DNA of 64,000 nucleotides from an uncultured Pelagibacteraceae bacterium. Its GTDB lineage: Bacteria > Pseudomonadota > Alphaproteobacteria > Pelagibacterales > Pelagibacteraceae. Shown here piece by piece: positions 44,324 to 54,333 of this stretch. Position 1 is the first letter of the stretch; each line of letters begins with the position of its first letter. The notes under the pieces were generated by a model. That model searched no databases. It was not told the DNA's origin and saw only the letters and a program-made list of their open reading frames with translations. The position numbers were made by a program, and so were the translations under genes. Where the stretch lies: assembly GCA_902595285.1 (NCBI GenBank), contig CACJPL010000001.1, positions 1 through 64,000 on the forward strand. The letters are read 5' to 3'.

Positions 44324-46183
44324 TTAAGAAGCTTTTTTCTTCTCGTTCTCATCCACTATATGGTAGACAGGAACCTTCTCCATACTAAACTTACCAGTTT
44401 TAGGATCTCTTCTTGAAACTGTTAAGCAATGCCAATTATCATCATCAAGTTTCATATGATCGCCTCTATAATAATAACCAGGCCATCTAGTTTCCTCTCT
44501 AAACATAGTGTGCTCTGTTACACACTGAGAAGTCAAAGCTCTGTGTTTAAGCTCCCATGCTCTCATAAGCTGGTGATAATCCTCAGCTCCTACGTTTTCA
44601 AGATCTTCCTCAAGCCAAGCTAACAATTCTAATCCTCTTTTTAGCATATTAGCATTAGTCATATAGTTTGTAGCTATTCCACCCACATATTCGTCCATTA
44701 TTCTTTGTAAACGTTGTAAGCCTTGAATAGGTGAAATATAGCTTGGAGATACAGTTCCTCCGGTAATCTCATTTTGAGCAACTGTGTAATTTTCTAAAGG
44801 TTTATAAACTTTAACTTTGAAATCTTCACATTGTTTATCTGATACTTTTAAACCCTCAGCTTTTTTGTCCTCAATATATTTTACAGCTGCTTTTGCTGCT
44901 AATCTTCCTTCAGTAAATGAGCCTGACGAAAATTTGTGAGCACTTCCACCTACAGTATCACCTGCTCCAAATAATCCATCAATTGTTAACATTCTATTGT
45001 AACCCCAGAAATACTCCGGTGGAGACAAATCCTCTGGTCCACTTACCCAAGCTCCAGAACAAGTAGCATGAGAGCCCATTACGTATGGTTCAGACGTTGT
45101 TAATTCAGGGTTTGTATATTTTGGATCTATATTTTGAGATGCCCAAACTACAGCTTGACCTACAGTCATTCCTAAAAAGTTTTCCCAACCAACAGTTTCT
45201 AAATGTGGATCTTGAAATGCCTCAGTAGTAACCATGTGGATTGGTCCACCACCTGCCATTGTTTCTTGAATAAATGCATGGTTTCTTAAACACGTAGGCG
45301 TTGGATGATGATCTATATATTCACCTACTAATTCTTTAGTCTGGTCGTACCATTTCTTCTCGTAGTTTTCACCGTTTGCATTTTGTGTATATGTTTTTAA
45401 ATGTAAGAAATAAGCTCCAACAGGTCCATATCCATCTTTAAATCTACATAATACAATTCTATTTTCCATTTGTGTCATCTTAGCGCCAGCTGCAATTGGT
45501 AATGCATATGCCGAACCATTGCTCCAAGGAGCATACCAAGTTCTACCCATGCCTTCACCAACAGCTCTTGGCTTAAATATGTGTGAAGCTCCTCCTGCTG
45601 CAACAATTACTGCCTTTGCTCTAAAAACATGGAAATCACCTGTTCTCATGTTAAACCCTACGGCACCACCCACTCTATTATCTTGAGCCTCATCCATTAA
45701 AAGATGAGTAATCATAATTCTATTATAAATTTTGTCTGCAGATTTTTTTGCAGCTTCTGCAACAATTGGCTTATAACTTTCACCGTGGATCATTATCTGC
45801 CACTTACCTTCTCTTAAATATCTTCCTGTCTCTTCATTTTTCATCATAGGAAGACCCCATTCATCAAACATATGAACAGTAGAGTCTACATGACGAGCCA
45901 TGTCATATCCTAAATCTTCTCTAACCATTCCCATCAAATCATTTCTTGCATATCTGACATGATCTTCAGGTTGATTTTCACCCCACTGCATACCCATGTA
46001 ACAGTTAATTGCATAAAGACCTTGAGCTACTGCCCCACTTCTATCTATGTTTGCTTTTTCAACACAAACAATTTTCATATCTCTACCCCAGTGCCTTGCT
46101 TCGAAAGTTGCACCAGTACCGGCCATACCTCCACCAACAACTAATACATCGCAGTCTTCGTAATGAGTTTTGTGCTTAGCCAT
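44324..46183 (-). CDS. aprA: Adenylylsulfate (APS) reductase subunit alpha
   Basis: 619 aa, FAD flavoprotein; CDVLVVGGGMAGTGATFEARHWG, SGAVAQGLYAINCYMG, SGSFTEGRLAAKAA. Confidence 0.96.
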   Translation of the reverse strand: MAKHKTHYEDCDVLVVGGGMAGTGATFEARHWGRDMKIVCVEKANIDRSGAVAQGLYAINCYMGMQWGENQPEDHVRYARNDLMGMVREDLGYDMARHVDSTVHMFDEWGLPMMKNEETGRYLREGKWQIMIHGESYKPIVAEAAKKSADKIYNRIMITHLLMDEAQDNRVGGAVGFNMRTGDFHVFRAKAVIVAAGGASHIFKPRAVGEGMGRTWYAPWSNGSAYALPIAAGAKMTQMENRIVLCRFKDGYGPVGAYFLHLKTYTQNANGENYEKKWYDQTKELVGEYIDHHPTPTCLRNHAFIQETMAGGGPIHMVTTEAFQDPHLETVGWENFLGMTVGQAVVWASQNIDPKYTNPELTTSEPYVMGSHATCSGAWVSGPEDLSPPEYFWGYNRMLTIDGLFGAGDTVGGSAHKFSSGSFTEGRLAAKAAVKYIEDKKAEGLKVSDKQCEDFKVKVYKPLENYTVAQNEITGGTVSPSYISPIQGLQRLQRIMDEYVGGIATNYMTNANMLKRGLELLAWLEEDLENVGAEDYHQLMRAWELKHRALTSQCVTEHTMFREETRWPGYYYRGDHMKLDDDNWHCLTVSRRDPKTGKFSMEKVPVYHIVDENEKKKAS

Positions 46184-46653
46184 TAATAATAAACTCCTTT
46201 TTTAAAAGACTCTTTTGGAACCGCAGGAAGTTCACCATCAATATTTAGTCCTTCAGGTTCAGTGTAAAGTCTTTGTGAGTTTAATTCTCCTTGTTTTATT
46301 TTTTCACCTTCTGCAAGTTTAGGAATAAATTTTCCCCATGGTTTTGTTGTTATTGGTGAAACAAAATCTTTTGTTGTTCCATTTCTAAATTTTATTTTCC
46401 AAGAAATAGTTCCCTTTTCCTCTTCACGTCTTACTCTTACGCTATGTCCCATTGGAGCAAAGTCTGCATAACCTCTTACATCAATCGCATGATTTGGGCA
46501 TGCTTTTACACATGAATAACATTCCCAACAAAAATTTGGCTCTATATTTTTTGCACGTCTGATGTTTTCATCAATGTGCATTATATCAGATGGACAAATA
46601 TCCACGCAGTGACCACATCCATCACATCTAGTCATATATACAAAAGTAGACAT
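46183..46653 (-). CDS. aprB: Adenylylsulfate (APS) reductase subunit beta
   Basis: 156 aa, MTRCDGCGHCVDICPSDIMHID, CWECYSCVKACPNHAIDVRGYADFAPMG. Confidence 0.96.
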   Translation of the reverse strand: MSTFVYMTRCDGCGHCVDICPSDIMHIDENIRRAKNIEPNFCWECYSCVKACPNHAIDVRGYADFAPMGHSVRVRREEEKGTISWKIKFRNGTTKDFVSPITTKPWGKFIPKLAEGEKIKQGELNSQRLYTEPEGLNIDGELPAVPKESFKKGVYY

Positions 46654-46684
46654 AATTTATTTTCTTTCCTTTTTTGATATCATA

Positions 46685-47479
46685 TTAATAATGTTTTGGC
46701 TCTTCTCTTTTTATTCCTAGGCCAAATTGCTCAGGAGCATCTGCAGGAGGTGGTAAATTATCTCTAGAACCGTCTGCTTCAGCCAAATTTTTCTGTATTG
46801 CTGCTCCAGGCTTATAGAACATGTGAGCAAATTTTGACCAATAAACTCCACCAAATAAAACTAAATTTGAAACTACAAACAATGCAAAAAATAAGAATGA
46901 TAAACCTACTTGACCATTAAATTGAGTATAAGACCAAGCTAGTCCAAAAGTTGAACATGCTAATAATGCTAGAACAAACAAATCAGCTTTAATAATTCTA
47001 TACCAAGGGTGTGCTTCAGCTGAAACATCAACTCTTAAAAAAAACCAAAACCAAAATCCACCAACACATGTGAGTATTGCACCTACATGCCATAGCAATG
47101 ACCATAATGTAGAAGAAGTTTTACCTGCACCTGTATAACAAAACACTAACATTGCTGAAGCAACCCAAAAGATTATAGTTCCATACATACCAAGAACGTG
47201 TGCTAATCTTCTTTTTCCAAAACCTAATTCTGATGTTGTTCCAATGTCATAAACAGTAGTCTTAGCAATAATTTTTGCTTTCTCGGCAGTTCCAACCTCT
47301 CTTGTTGCCTGCAATTTTGCTTTTTTTGCATTATTAAAGAAATAAGTTAAATTTTTATGGTGTATCATCTGAATAATTGTTCCAAAAGCAATTAAAAGAA
47401 CCATTGCAATTATAAAACCTTGCATAACAATAGTAGGAACTACTTCTGATAATAACGAAAATGGATTTGTTTCAAGCAT
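46685..47479 (-). CDS. aprM: AprM-like membrane protein of APS reductase locus
   Basis: 264 aa, several TM segments; directly upstream of aprBA on same strand. Confidence 0.8.
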   Translation of the reverse strand: MLETNPFSLLSEVVPTIVMQGFIIAMVLLIAFGTIIQMIHHKNLTYFFNNAKKAKLQATREVGTAEKAKIIAKTTVYDIGTTSELGFGKRRLAHVLGMYGTIIFWVASAMLVFCYTGAGKTSSTLWSLLWHVGAILTCVGGFWFWFFLRVDVSAEAHPWYRIIKADLFVLALLACSTFGLAWSYTQFNGQVGLSFLFFALFVVSNLVLFGGVYWSKFAHMFYKPGAAIQKNLAEADGSRDNLPPPADAPEQFGLGIKREEPKHY

Positions 47480-47592
47480 TTTACCCTTACGTATAATTAT
47501 TTTAAATAATTTTAAAGTTTTCTAGTCTAGATAACTCATCATATCAACAAAAACTATTGATAAATTTGTCTTTAATAACAATTAAAAAATAA

Positions 47593-47988
47593 TTACTTTC
47601 TTTTATAATGTTGTTTTTTTGGGATCACAGACCTAACACCGCCTTGAGGATTCTCTACATCCCCTTCTCTTCTGGGAATTAAATGAATATGACAATGCAT
47701 AATTGATTGGCCTGCAGATTTTCCTGCATTTGTGCCTATATTGAAACCTTGAACACTAGAATCTTGTTTTAAGATTTTTTCTTTAGTTTTTAAGATTAAT
47801 TCGTTACAGGCAAGAATTTCATCTTTAGTAAGCTCAAAATATGTTACTACATGTCTTTTGGGAACGATAAGACTATGAAATTCTGATACAGGGTAGCTAT
47901 CTATAGATGAATAAGCTAATAGGTTTTCAAACTGAAGCTCTTCTTTTCTGATTTTACAAAATATACAAGGATTGTTTGGATCTTTCAT
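47593..47988 (-). CDS. HIT-family protein
   Basis: CIFCKIRKEE; SIMHCHIHLIPRREGD (HxHxH motif). Confidence 0.92.
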   Translation of the reverse strand: MKDPNNPCIFCKIRKEELQFENLLAYSSIDSYPVSEFHSLIVPKRHVVTYFELTKDEILACNELILKTKEKILKQDSSVQGFNIGTNAGKSAGQSIMHCHIHLIPRREGDVENPQGGVRSVIPKKQHYKRK

Positions 47989-47990
47989 AT

Positions 47991-48734
47991 TTAAACAAGA
48001 GAGTTGTATATTTTATTTAACCTAGTGTAGCAACCAGTCTTTCTTCTCTTCCAATTAAGATCTTTTATTTTTGAAACTGATGTTACTCCTTTACCAGATC
48101 CAATAAGAATTATTTCATCATAATCATCAATAGATTTAATAGAAATATCTTTAAAATTAATTTTAATTTTCTTGCTTATAAATTTAAGTGTGTTTCCAAA
48201 ATAACAATTTTTTTTAGGTGAAAAAAACTTTCTATTTTTCACAAAAACTAAATTTGAAGTACCAGTTTCTAAAATTTTATCATTAGCAACTAGGGCAATA
48301 TCAAATTTAGTTGAGTCAACTTTGCTTAATTTTGCTAATATTTTTTTATAATAGAGATTTTTATAATTTGGTTCTACTCGTTTATATTTAAACAATAAAA
48401 GATTAAAATTATTTTTTGGTTTTAGTCTTTTTCTAATTGAGACTGATATCAGTTTTTTATTTAACGCTATACGAAATAAATTATCAGAACCTTTGTATAG
48501 AGTATTTTTGTTAATTAAATCTTTAATAATGCTTTTCAAATTTTTTTTTCTTATTCCATATTTTTTTGTAGATTTTATTAAGTTCTCTAAATGCGGTTTT
48601 AAAAGTATTAACTTAGGAGGTTTTCCAACCATTCGCATTGTGGTAAATACACCTCTGGACCCCCAAAGATCATTAAAATTAACTTCTTTAAGATTACTAA
48701 GCTGATAAGATTTTTTTAATAAGAGTGTTGCCAT
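47991..48734 (-). CDS. pabC: Class IV aminotransferase, probable 4-amino-4-deoxychorismate lyase
   Basis: WGSRGVFTTMRMV; LETGTSNLVFVKN; adjacent to pabA/pabB. Confidence 0.75.
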   Translation of the reverse strand: MATLLLKKSYQLSNLKEVNFNDLWGSRGVFTTMRMVGKPPKLILLKPHLENLIKSTKKYGIRKKNLKSIIKDLINKNTLYKGSDNLFRIALNKKLISVSIRKRLKPKNNFNLLLFKYKRVEPNYKNLYYKKILAKLSKVDSTKFDIALVANDKILETGTSNLVFVKNRKFFSPKKNCYFGNTLKFISKKIKINFKDISIKSIDDYDEIILIGSGKGVTSVSKIKDLNWKRRKTGCYTRLNKIYNSLV

Positions 48735-49254
48735 TTTCTGTTAAAAAAGATTCTGGATGAAATTGAAATCCATATATTTTGTTTTGATTATCCTCAAGGC
48801 CCATAGGTATTTTTGTTTTACTACATCTCATGGTTATTTTAATTGAATTCGATTTAAATGGCTCCATTAATTTTAATGAATGATATCTACCAACTTTAAA
48901 TTGTTGATTGTTTTTAAAGATTTTACTTTGATTGTTTGTTTTTATTTTGGATTGAAATCCATGATATATTCTTTTTTGCTGTATGATTTTACCTCCTTCA
49001 TTATACAAAATCATTTGATAACCAAGACAAATGCCAATAATTTTTTTCTTTCCTTTATATTTTTTGTAAATTTTTGAAGTAGCAGGATAATCCTTTGGTG
49101 ATCCAGGTCCTGGTGACAAAACGATAATATCACTTTTATCAAGTAATTTATCATTTAACTCATAATAGTTTGTACAATTTACTTTACCAAATTTTGCAAA
49201 TTGATGAACAACATTCCAGGTAAAAGAGTCTTGATGATCTATAATGTAAATCAT
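48697..49254 (-). CDS. pabA: Aminodeoxychorismate/anthranilate synthase glutamine amidotransferase component
   Basis: LSPGPGSPKDY, GICLGYQMI, FQFHPES triad motifs. Confidence 0.88.
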   Translation of the reverse strand: MIYIIDHQDSFTWNVVHQFAKFGKVNCTNYYELNDKLLDKSDIIVLSPGPGSPKDYPATSKIYKKYKGKKKIIGICLGYQMILYNEGGKIIQQKRIYHGFQSKIKTNNQSKIFKNNQQFKVGRYHSLKLMEPFKSNSIKITMRCSKTKIPMGLEDNQNKIYGFQFHPESFLTENGNTLIKKILSA

Positions 49255-50465
49255 TTAAATAACTCCAATAAAGATTTTGCTTTAATATAATTTTCATTAA
49301 ATTCTTTCTTTGGTGAACTATCTAATACTACACCAGATGCTGCAGAGATCTCCGATTGATTTTTAAAATTTAATATAGATCTAATTATAATATTAAACTT
49401 CATATCCTGATTAAATTTAATAAATCCAAAACTTCCTGTAAAAATATTTCTACTTTCTTTTTCTTGTTTGTTTAAAAGTTCTAAAGTTCTAATTTTAGGA
49501 CAACCAATTACAGATCCTCCGGGCATCATTGCCTTAATGATATCAATCAATTTTATATTTTTGTTTAATATTCCACCAATTGAAGTCACATAATGAAAAA
49601 GATGCTTGTATTCCTCAACATATTTTTTTTTGAGTATTTTGACACTTCCTGGTTTACAAATTTTGGATAAATCGCTTCTTTCCATATCAACTATCATGTT
49701 GTGTTCTTTGGTTTCTTTCTCGTTATTTTTAAAATATTTAAGGGCTATATTTTTATTGGATAATAATTTTTTCTTAAATGTGCCAGCTATTGGTTTTGTT
49801 ATAATTTTATTTTTTTTCTTATCAATTAATGTTTCAGGAGAGCAACTTACTATAGAATAATCCTTATCTTTTATCATAAATGACTCTGGGGAAGCATTAA
49901 CACGCATTAATTTCCAAAAAAAATTAATAGGATTAATTAAAGATTTATTTTTATATTTTGTACAAATTTTAATTTGATAAGTTTCACCTTGTCTTATTTT
50001 TTTTGAAAATAATTCAAATATTTTTTTATATTTTTCATAAGAAATATTAATCTTAAAGGGACTTAGTATTTGAGTTTTGTTGAACTGATAATTGAATGTA
50101 TGTTTTTTTATACTAGATATAACTTTAATATCTTTTCTAATTTTAATTATTGTCTCGGGTTTATAAAATATTCCTTTATAAAAATTTATCCTTTTTTTAT
50201 TTTTTAAATTAATACCAATTAAATTACATAAAATTTCGTAACCAAAAAAACCAAGATATAAATCTGTTTCTTTTTTGTATTTTTTTTTCTCTAACGATTT
50301 AAGAAAATTATGTATATTTTTTTTTGTTAAAACAATTTTTTTTGAAAAATCAGTGTAAATATTATACCCATCATCTACTTTATAAATAATTAAAGGTTTA
50401 TCTGATTGATACAGATCCTCTAAGTAAGGGTTAAATTTAAATTTATGCTGGCTGAGTTCTTTCAA
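49251..50465 (-). CDS. pabB: Aminodeoxychorismate synthase component I
   Basis: SPETLI, PIAGTFKKK, KEHNMIVDMERSDLSKIC, MMPGGSVIGCPKIRTLELL chorismate-binding motifs. Confidence 0.9.
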   Translation of the reverse strand: MKELSQHKFKFNPYLEDLYQSDKPLIIYKVDDGYNIYTDFSKKIVLTKKNIHNFLKSLEKKKYKKETDLYLGFFGYEILCNLIGINLKNKKRINFYKGIFYKPETIIKIRKDIKVISSIKKHTFNYQFNKTQILSPFKINISYEKYKKIFELFSKKIRQGETYQIKICTKYKNKSLINPINFFWKLMRVNASPESFMIKDKDYSIVSCSPETLIDKKKNKIITKPIAGTFKKKLLSNKNIALKYFKNNEKETKEHNMIVDMERSDLSKICKPGSVKILKKKYVEEYKHLFHYVTSIGGILNKNIKLIDIIKAMMPGGSVIGCPKIRTLELLNKQEKESRNIFTGSFGFIKFNQDMKFNIIIRSILNFKNQSEISAASGVVLDSSPKKEFNENYIKAKSLLELFK

Positions 50466-51663
50466 TTGCTTTCTCTACTATAGGTAAATGTATCAGACCT
50501 GCAAAAATTGATAATGCGATAGATCCGTACCATGCATAGTCAAAATTTCCATTTAACTCATAAAATACACCACCTAGATACGCTCCTAGGAAAGAACCAA
50601 TTTGATGGCTTACAAAAACTATTCCATATAAAAGTCCAACATATTTTGTACCAAATATATGTGCAACAATTCCATTTGTTGGAGGAACTGTGGATAGCCA
50701 CAAAAAACCAAAAGTAACTCCAAAAACTACAGAATTAAATATACTTGGTGGTAAAAAAATAAAATAAATTATTGAAACTCCTCTTAATAAATAAATAGCA
50801 CTTAAAATTTTTTTCTTACTGTATCTTGTTGCTAAATAACCACTTGTGATAGTACCAGCCATATTAAATACTCCAATCAAAGCTAAAACCATTGCAGGTG
50901 TCCAGTCAGGCAAACCTTTGTCTGCCATATAAGTAGGAATGTGTGTTGCTACTAAAGCAATATGCCAACCACAAACAAAAAAACCTAAAGTGAGATAAAT
51001 AAAACTTTTGTTTGCAAATGCCTCTTTTAGTGCATCTATTGCTGTTTGATTGTTATCTTGATTAACTCCTACAGGTATTTTTGGAGTACTAACAAACAAA
51101 GCAACCACTAATCCTAATCCTAAAAGAAGAGAAAAATATAAAAGAGTGTTTTCCCAGCCTGTTTCAACTAAGGAATATCTTACAAGTAAAGGTGATACAA
51201 AATATCCAAATGAACCTGCACATGTAACAATTCCTGTTGCAATAGTTCTATTAGATGCTGGAAAATGTTTAGCTACTACTGATACCGGAATACCTATTGC
51301 GGTGGAGCCTAAGCCTATTCCAATCATCACTCCTATAGTTAAAGTAAAATAACCTCCAGTATTATAGCCAGAATAAAAAAGCAAAACTCCAACTAAATAA
51401 AAAACAAAACCAATAAATATTGCAACCGCTCCTCCGTATTTATCAGTAATTACACCAAACAACGGACTGAATACTCCCCAAAGTAATAACTGCAATCCCA
51501 TAACAAAACCAAAATGAGAAATGGAAATATCTAAGTCAGTATTAAAATCAAAATAAAATAATCCAAAGGTCTGTCTTATTCCTAAAGAAATAATTACAAC
51601 TATAGAAGCAGCAATTAAAGTGATTAGTGCTTTTTTGCTAATAGTAAAACTTTCTGAACTCAT
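50443..51663 (-). CDS. MFS transporter
   Basis: 406 aa, 12 TM-like; GVFSPLFGVITDKYG. Confidence 0.88.
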   Translation of the reverse strand: MSSESFTISKKALITLIAASIVVIISLGIRQTFGLFYFDFNTDLDISISHFGFVMGLQLLLWGVFSPLFGVITDKYGGAVAIFIGFVFYLVGVLLFYSGYNTGGYFTLTIGVMIGIGLGSTAIGIPVSVVAKHFPASNRTIATGIVTCAGSFGYFVSPLLVRYSLVETGWENTLLYFSLLLGLGLVVALFVSTPKIPVGVNQDNNQTAIDALKEAFANKSFIYLTLGFFVCGWHIALVATHIPTYMADKGLPDWTPAMVLALIGVFNMAGTITSGYLATRYSKKKILSAIYLLRGVSIIYFIFLPPSIFNSVVFGVTFGFLWLSTVPPTNGIVAHIFGTKYVGLLYGIVFVSHQIGSFLGAYLGGVFYELNGNFDYAWYGSIALSIFAGLIHLPIVEKAIERTQPA

Positions 51664-52838
51664 TTAATAAATTTTAATGCTTGTTTTATATCATTTATTA
51701 TGTCTTTAGGATCTTCAAGTCCAATATGCATCCTTATTATATGTTCATCTTTATTTATATGTGTAAATTGTCTCTTACCTAGTGCTTGGTGTGTTTGATA
51801 AAGTGCTAAGCTTTCGAAACCTCCCCAACTAAATCCATAACCAAAAAGTTTTAAAGAATTAACAAATTTTAACACTGAGTTTTTATTTTTTGATTTTATT
51901 TTAAATCCTAATAAACCTGATGCTCCAGAATAATATTTTTTCCATAATTTATAATTTTGACTACCTTTTTTATATGGATAAAAAACTTTAATTATTTTTT
52001 TCTGTTTTGATAAAAACTTGGAGACTTTAAGTGCATTTTCCTGATGTTTTTCCAATCTTACATCTAAAGTTCGAATACCTCTTAGAATTAAATAAGCATC
52101 ATCAGGACCTAATCTTAATCCTGAAACTTTATTTGTTGCTTCTACTAATTTAAAAACTCGTTTACTTATAGCTAAACTGCCGCCCATTACATCTGAGTGA
52201 CCAGAATAATATTTTGTTGCAGAGACAATCGACATATCAAAACCTAGCTTTATTGGTTTCAGAAAATAAGGTGTTCCCCAAGTGTTATCTATGGCAGTAT
52301 AAATTTTATTTTTTTTTGCCAATGCAACTATTTTAGATAAATCTTGAAATTCAAAAGTGTTGCTTCCAGGATTTTCAACAAAAATAAGCTTTGTTTTTTT
52401 TGTAATCTTACTTTTTAGATCATTTAAGTCATTTGGATTATAAAATATTGCTCTGATATTAAATTTTTTAAGGTATGTTTCTGTTAAAAATCTTGATGGC
52501 GAGTAAACTGAGTCTGTAACAAGTATTTCATCATCTGGTTTCATAACGCTTAACACACCAAGAAATATTGCACCAAAACCAGTAGGGGTTAGATAAACCT
52601 TATAACATTCCTCAATTTTTCTTAAAATTTGTTGTAAAGCATATGTTGTGGATGTTCCCTGCCGACCATAATCAAAATTTCCACTTACAGGATCTTTCAA
52701 ATATTTATTCTGTGTTTTTTTAATGTCCTGCATAGATTTAAAAATAATAGTTGAAGCTCTAACCACAGGAGGATTTACTGACTGATTATGAAAATCTTTA
52801 GCTGTATGTTTCAGGAAAGTCTTGAAGGAATTACCCAT
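51660..52838 (-). CDS. metC: Cys/Met metabolism PLP-dependent enzyme (cystathionine beta-lyase-like)
   Basis: 392 aa, DNTWGTPYFLKPIKLGFDMSIVSATKYYSGHSDVMGG PLP-Lys motif. Confidence 0.85.
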   Translation of the reverse strand: MGNSFKTFLKHTAKDFHNQSVNPPVVRASTIIFKSMQDIKKTQNKYLKDPVSGNFDYGRQGTSTTYALQQILRKIEECYKVYLTPTGFGAIFLGVLSVMKPDDEILVTDSVYSPSRFLTETYLKKFNIRAIFYNPNDLNDLKSKITKKTKLIFVENPGSNTFEFQDLSKIVALAKKNKIYTAIDNTWGTPYFLKPIKLGFDMSIVSATKYYSGHSDVMGGSLAISKRVFKLVEATNKVSGLRLGPDDAYLILRGIRTLDVRLEKHQENALKVSKFLSKQKKIIKVFYPYKKGSQNYKLWKKYYSGASGLLGFKIKSKNKNSVLKFVNSLKLFGYGFSWGGFESLALYQTHQALGKRQFTHINKDEHIIRMHIGLEDPKDIINDIKQALKFIK

Positions 52839-52910
52839 AATAAATTTGATATGTTATTAAGACAATGCTATATCCCATGAAAAACGTCAATAAAATTAAA
52901 ATAGGACTTA

Positions 52911-52994
52911 ATGAGTTACCCAAAGAAACATAGAGGCCGAAGAAAACAAGGGTCTAAAAAAAGAAGAGCTAAAAGAAAAAATAAGAAGAAATAA
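52911..52994 (+). CDS. Tiny, extremely basic protein (27 aa)
   Basis: Read from sequence: MSYPKKHRGRRKQGSKKRRAKRKNKKK*; ATG to TAA open, lies in the gap between two CDS. Confidence 0.5.
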   Translation: MSYPKKHRGRRKQGSKKRRAKRKNKKK

Positions 52995-53002
52995 TTTTTC
53001 TG

Positions 53003-54121
53003 CTATTCTTTAATCCAACCACCACCAAGCACTTTGTGGCCAAACTGGTCTTTACGATAAAAAACACATGCCTGGCCAGGTGAAATACCATCTTCAGGAA
53101 TTGCTAAATTAACTTTAGCATTACTGTTATCTATAAGATCAACTTTTGCTTCTAGAAGACTTCCAGTAGATCTAACTTTAACAAATAAATTTTGATCTAA
53201 ATCCTCTTTGTTAGTTAATAAATTTATTTCCTTTAAAGAAATTGTTTTTTTTCCAAGTTTTTCTTTAGGTCCAACTATTATTTCATTTTTATCCGAATTT
53301 ATCTTTAACACATAAAGTGCTTCTTTATCTGAAACTTTAATTCCTTTTCTTTGTCCAATTGTAAAATTAATAATTCCATCATGAACACCAAGCACATCAC
53401 CATCTAAATTTTTTATATTTCCTTTCTGAAAGGAGTCTGGTCTAAACTTTTGTATTACGGAAGCGTAATCACCATTTGGAACAAAACATATGTCCTGACT
53501 ATCAGGTTTATCAGCAACGTTTAAATCTAAATTTTTTGCAATTTCTCTAGTTTTATCTTTTAACATTCCACCTAATGGAAATCTCAAATAATCTAATTGT
53601 TCTCTCGTAGTATTGAATAAAAAATAACTTTGGTCCCTATTTTCATCTATAGCTCTATACATATTTGTGGTTTTATTTTCTGTAATACTTTTTACATAAT
53701 GACCAGTAACTAATGCATCAGCTTTGAGTTCTTTTGAAACTTCAAATAAATCTTTAAATTTAACAGTTTGATTACATTGAACACATGGAATTGGAGTTTC
53801 ACCCTTTAAATAACTTTCAACAAAATTATCTATAACACCTTGCTTAAACTTGTCTTGGTAATATAAAATTTTATGCTCTATACCTAACTTATGTGCAACA
53901 CGTTTAGCGTCCATTATATCTTGACCTGAACAACATTGTTTTGATGCAGCCACCTCTTTACCATCGTCATAAAGTTTTAGTGTTATACCAATTACATTAT
54001 AACCTTCTTTTTTCATGATGCCTGCTACAGTAGAAGAATCTACTCCACCCGACATTGCGACAACTACAGTAGTATCTGAGGGTTTTTTATCTAATCCAAT
54101 AGAATTTAAATCTTTATTCAT
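53003..54121 (-). CDS. mnmA: tRNA-specific 2-thiouridylase
   Basis: [37 protein letters not shown]. Confidence 0.97.
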   Translation of the reverse strand: MNKDLNSIGLDKKPSDTTVVVAMSGGVDSSTVAGIMKKEGYNVIGITLKLYDDGKEVAASKQCCSGQDIMDAKRVAHKLGIEHKILYYQDKFKQGVIDNFVESYLKGETPIPCVQCNQTVKFKDLFEVSKELKADALVTGHYVKSITENKTTNMYRAIDENRDQSYFLFNTTREQLDYLRFPLGGMLKDKTREIAKNLDLNVADKPDSQDICFVPNGDYASVIQKFRPDSFQKGNIKNLDGDVLGVHDGIINFTIGQRKGIKVSDKEALYVLKINSDKNEIIVGPKEKLGKKTISLKEINLLTNKEDLDQNLFVKVRSTGSLLEAKVDLIDNSNAKVNLAIPEDGISPGQACVFYRKDQFGHKVLGGGWIKE

Positions 54122-54162
54122 AAGGTGGTATTTATACTTATTTACAATATAAGTTAAATTAA

Positions 54163-54333
54163 ATGATTTTAGATTATGAACCAGGTGACAAAGTCACTAA
54201 CCCTCAAAAAAAAGAATGGGGAATTGGGCAAGTGCAATCTATAATTAACGATAAAGTGACAGTTAATTTTGAAAATGCTGGAAAAAAAGTAATTAACGCA
54301 AAAAACGTTGAATTAAAAAAACTAGGAAAATGA
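54163..54333 (+). CDS. DUF3553-like small protein (56 aa)
   Basis: Read from sequence: [60 protein letters not shown] overlap with next gene. Confidence 0.75.
   Translation: MILDYEPGDKVTNPQKKEWGIGQVQSIINDKVTVNFENAGKKVINAKNVELKKLGK

Noticed and set aside
44324-47479. Dissimilatory sulfate reduction locus
   Set aside because: No dsrAB, qmo or sat genes in the window, and aerobic complex I context; read as sulfite oxidation instead.
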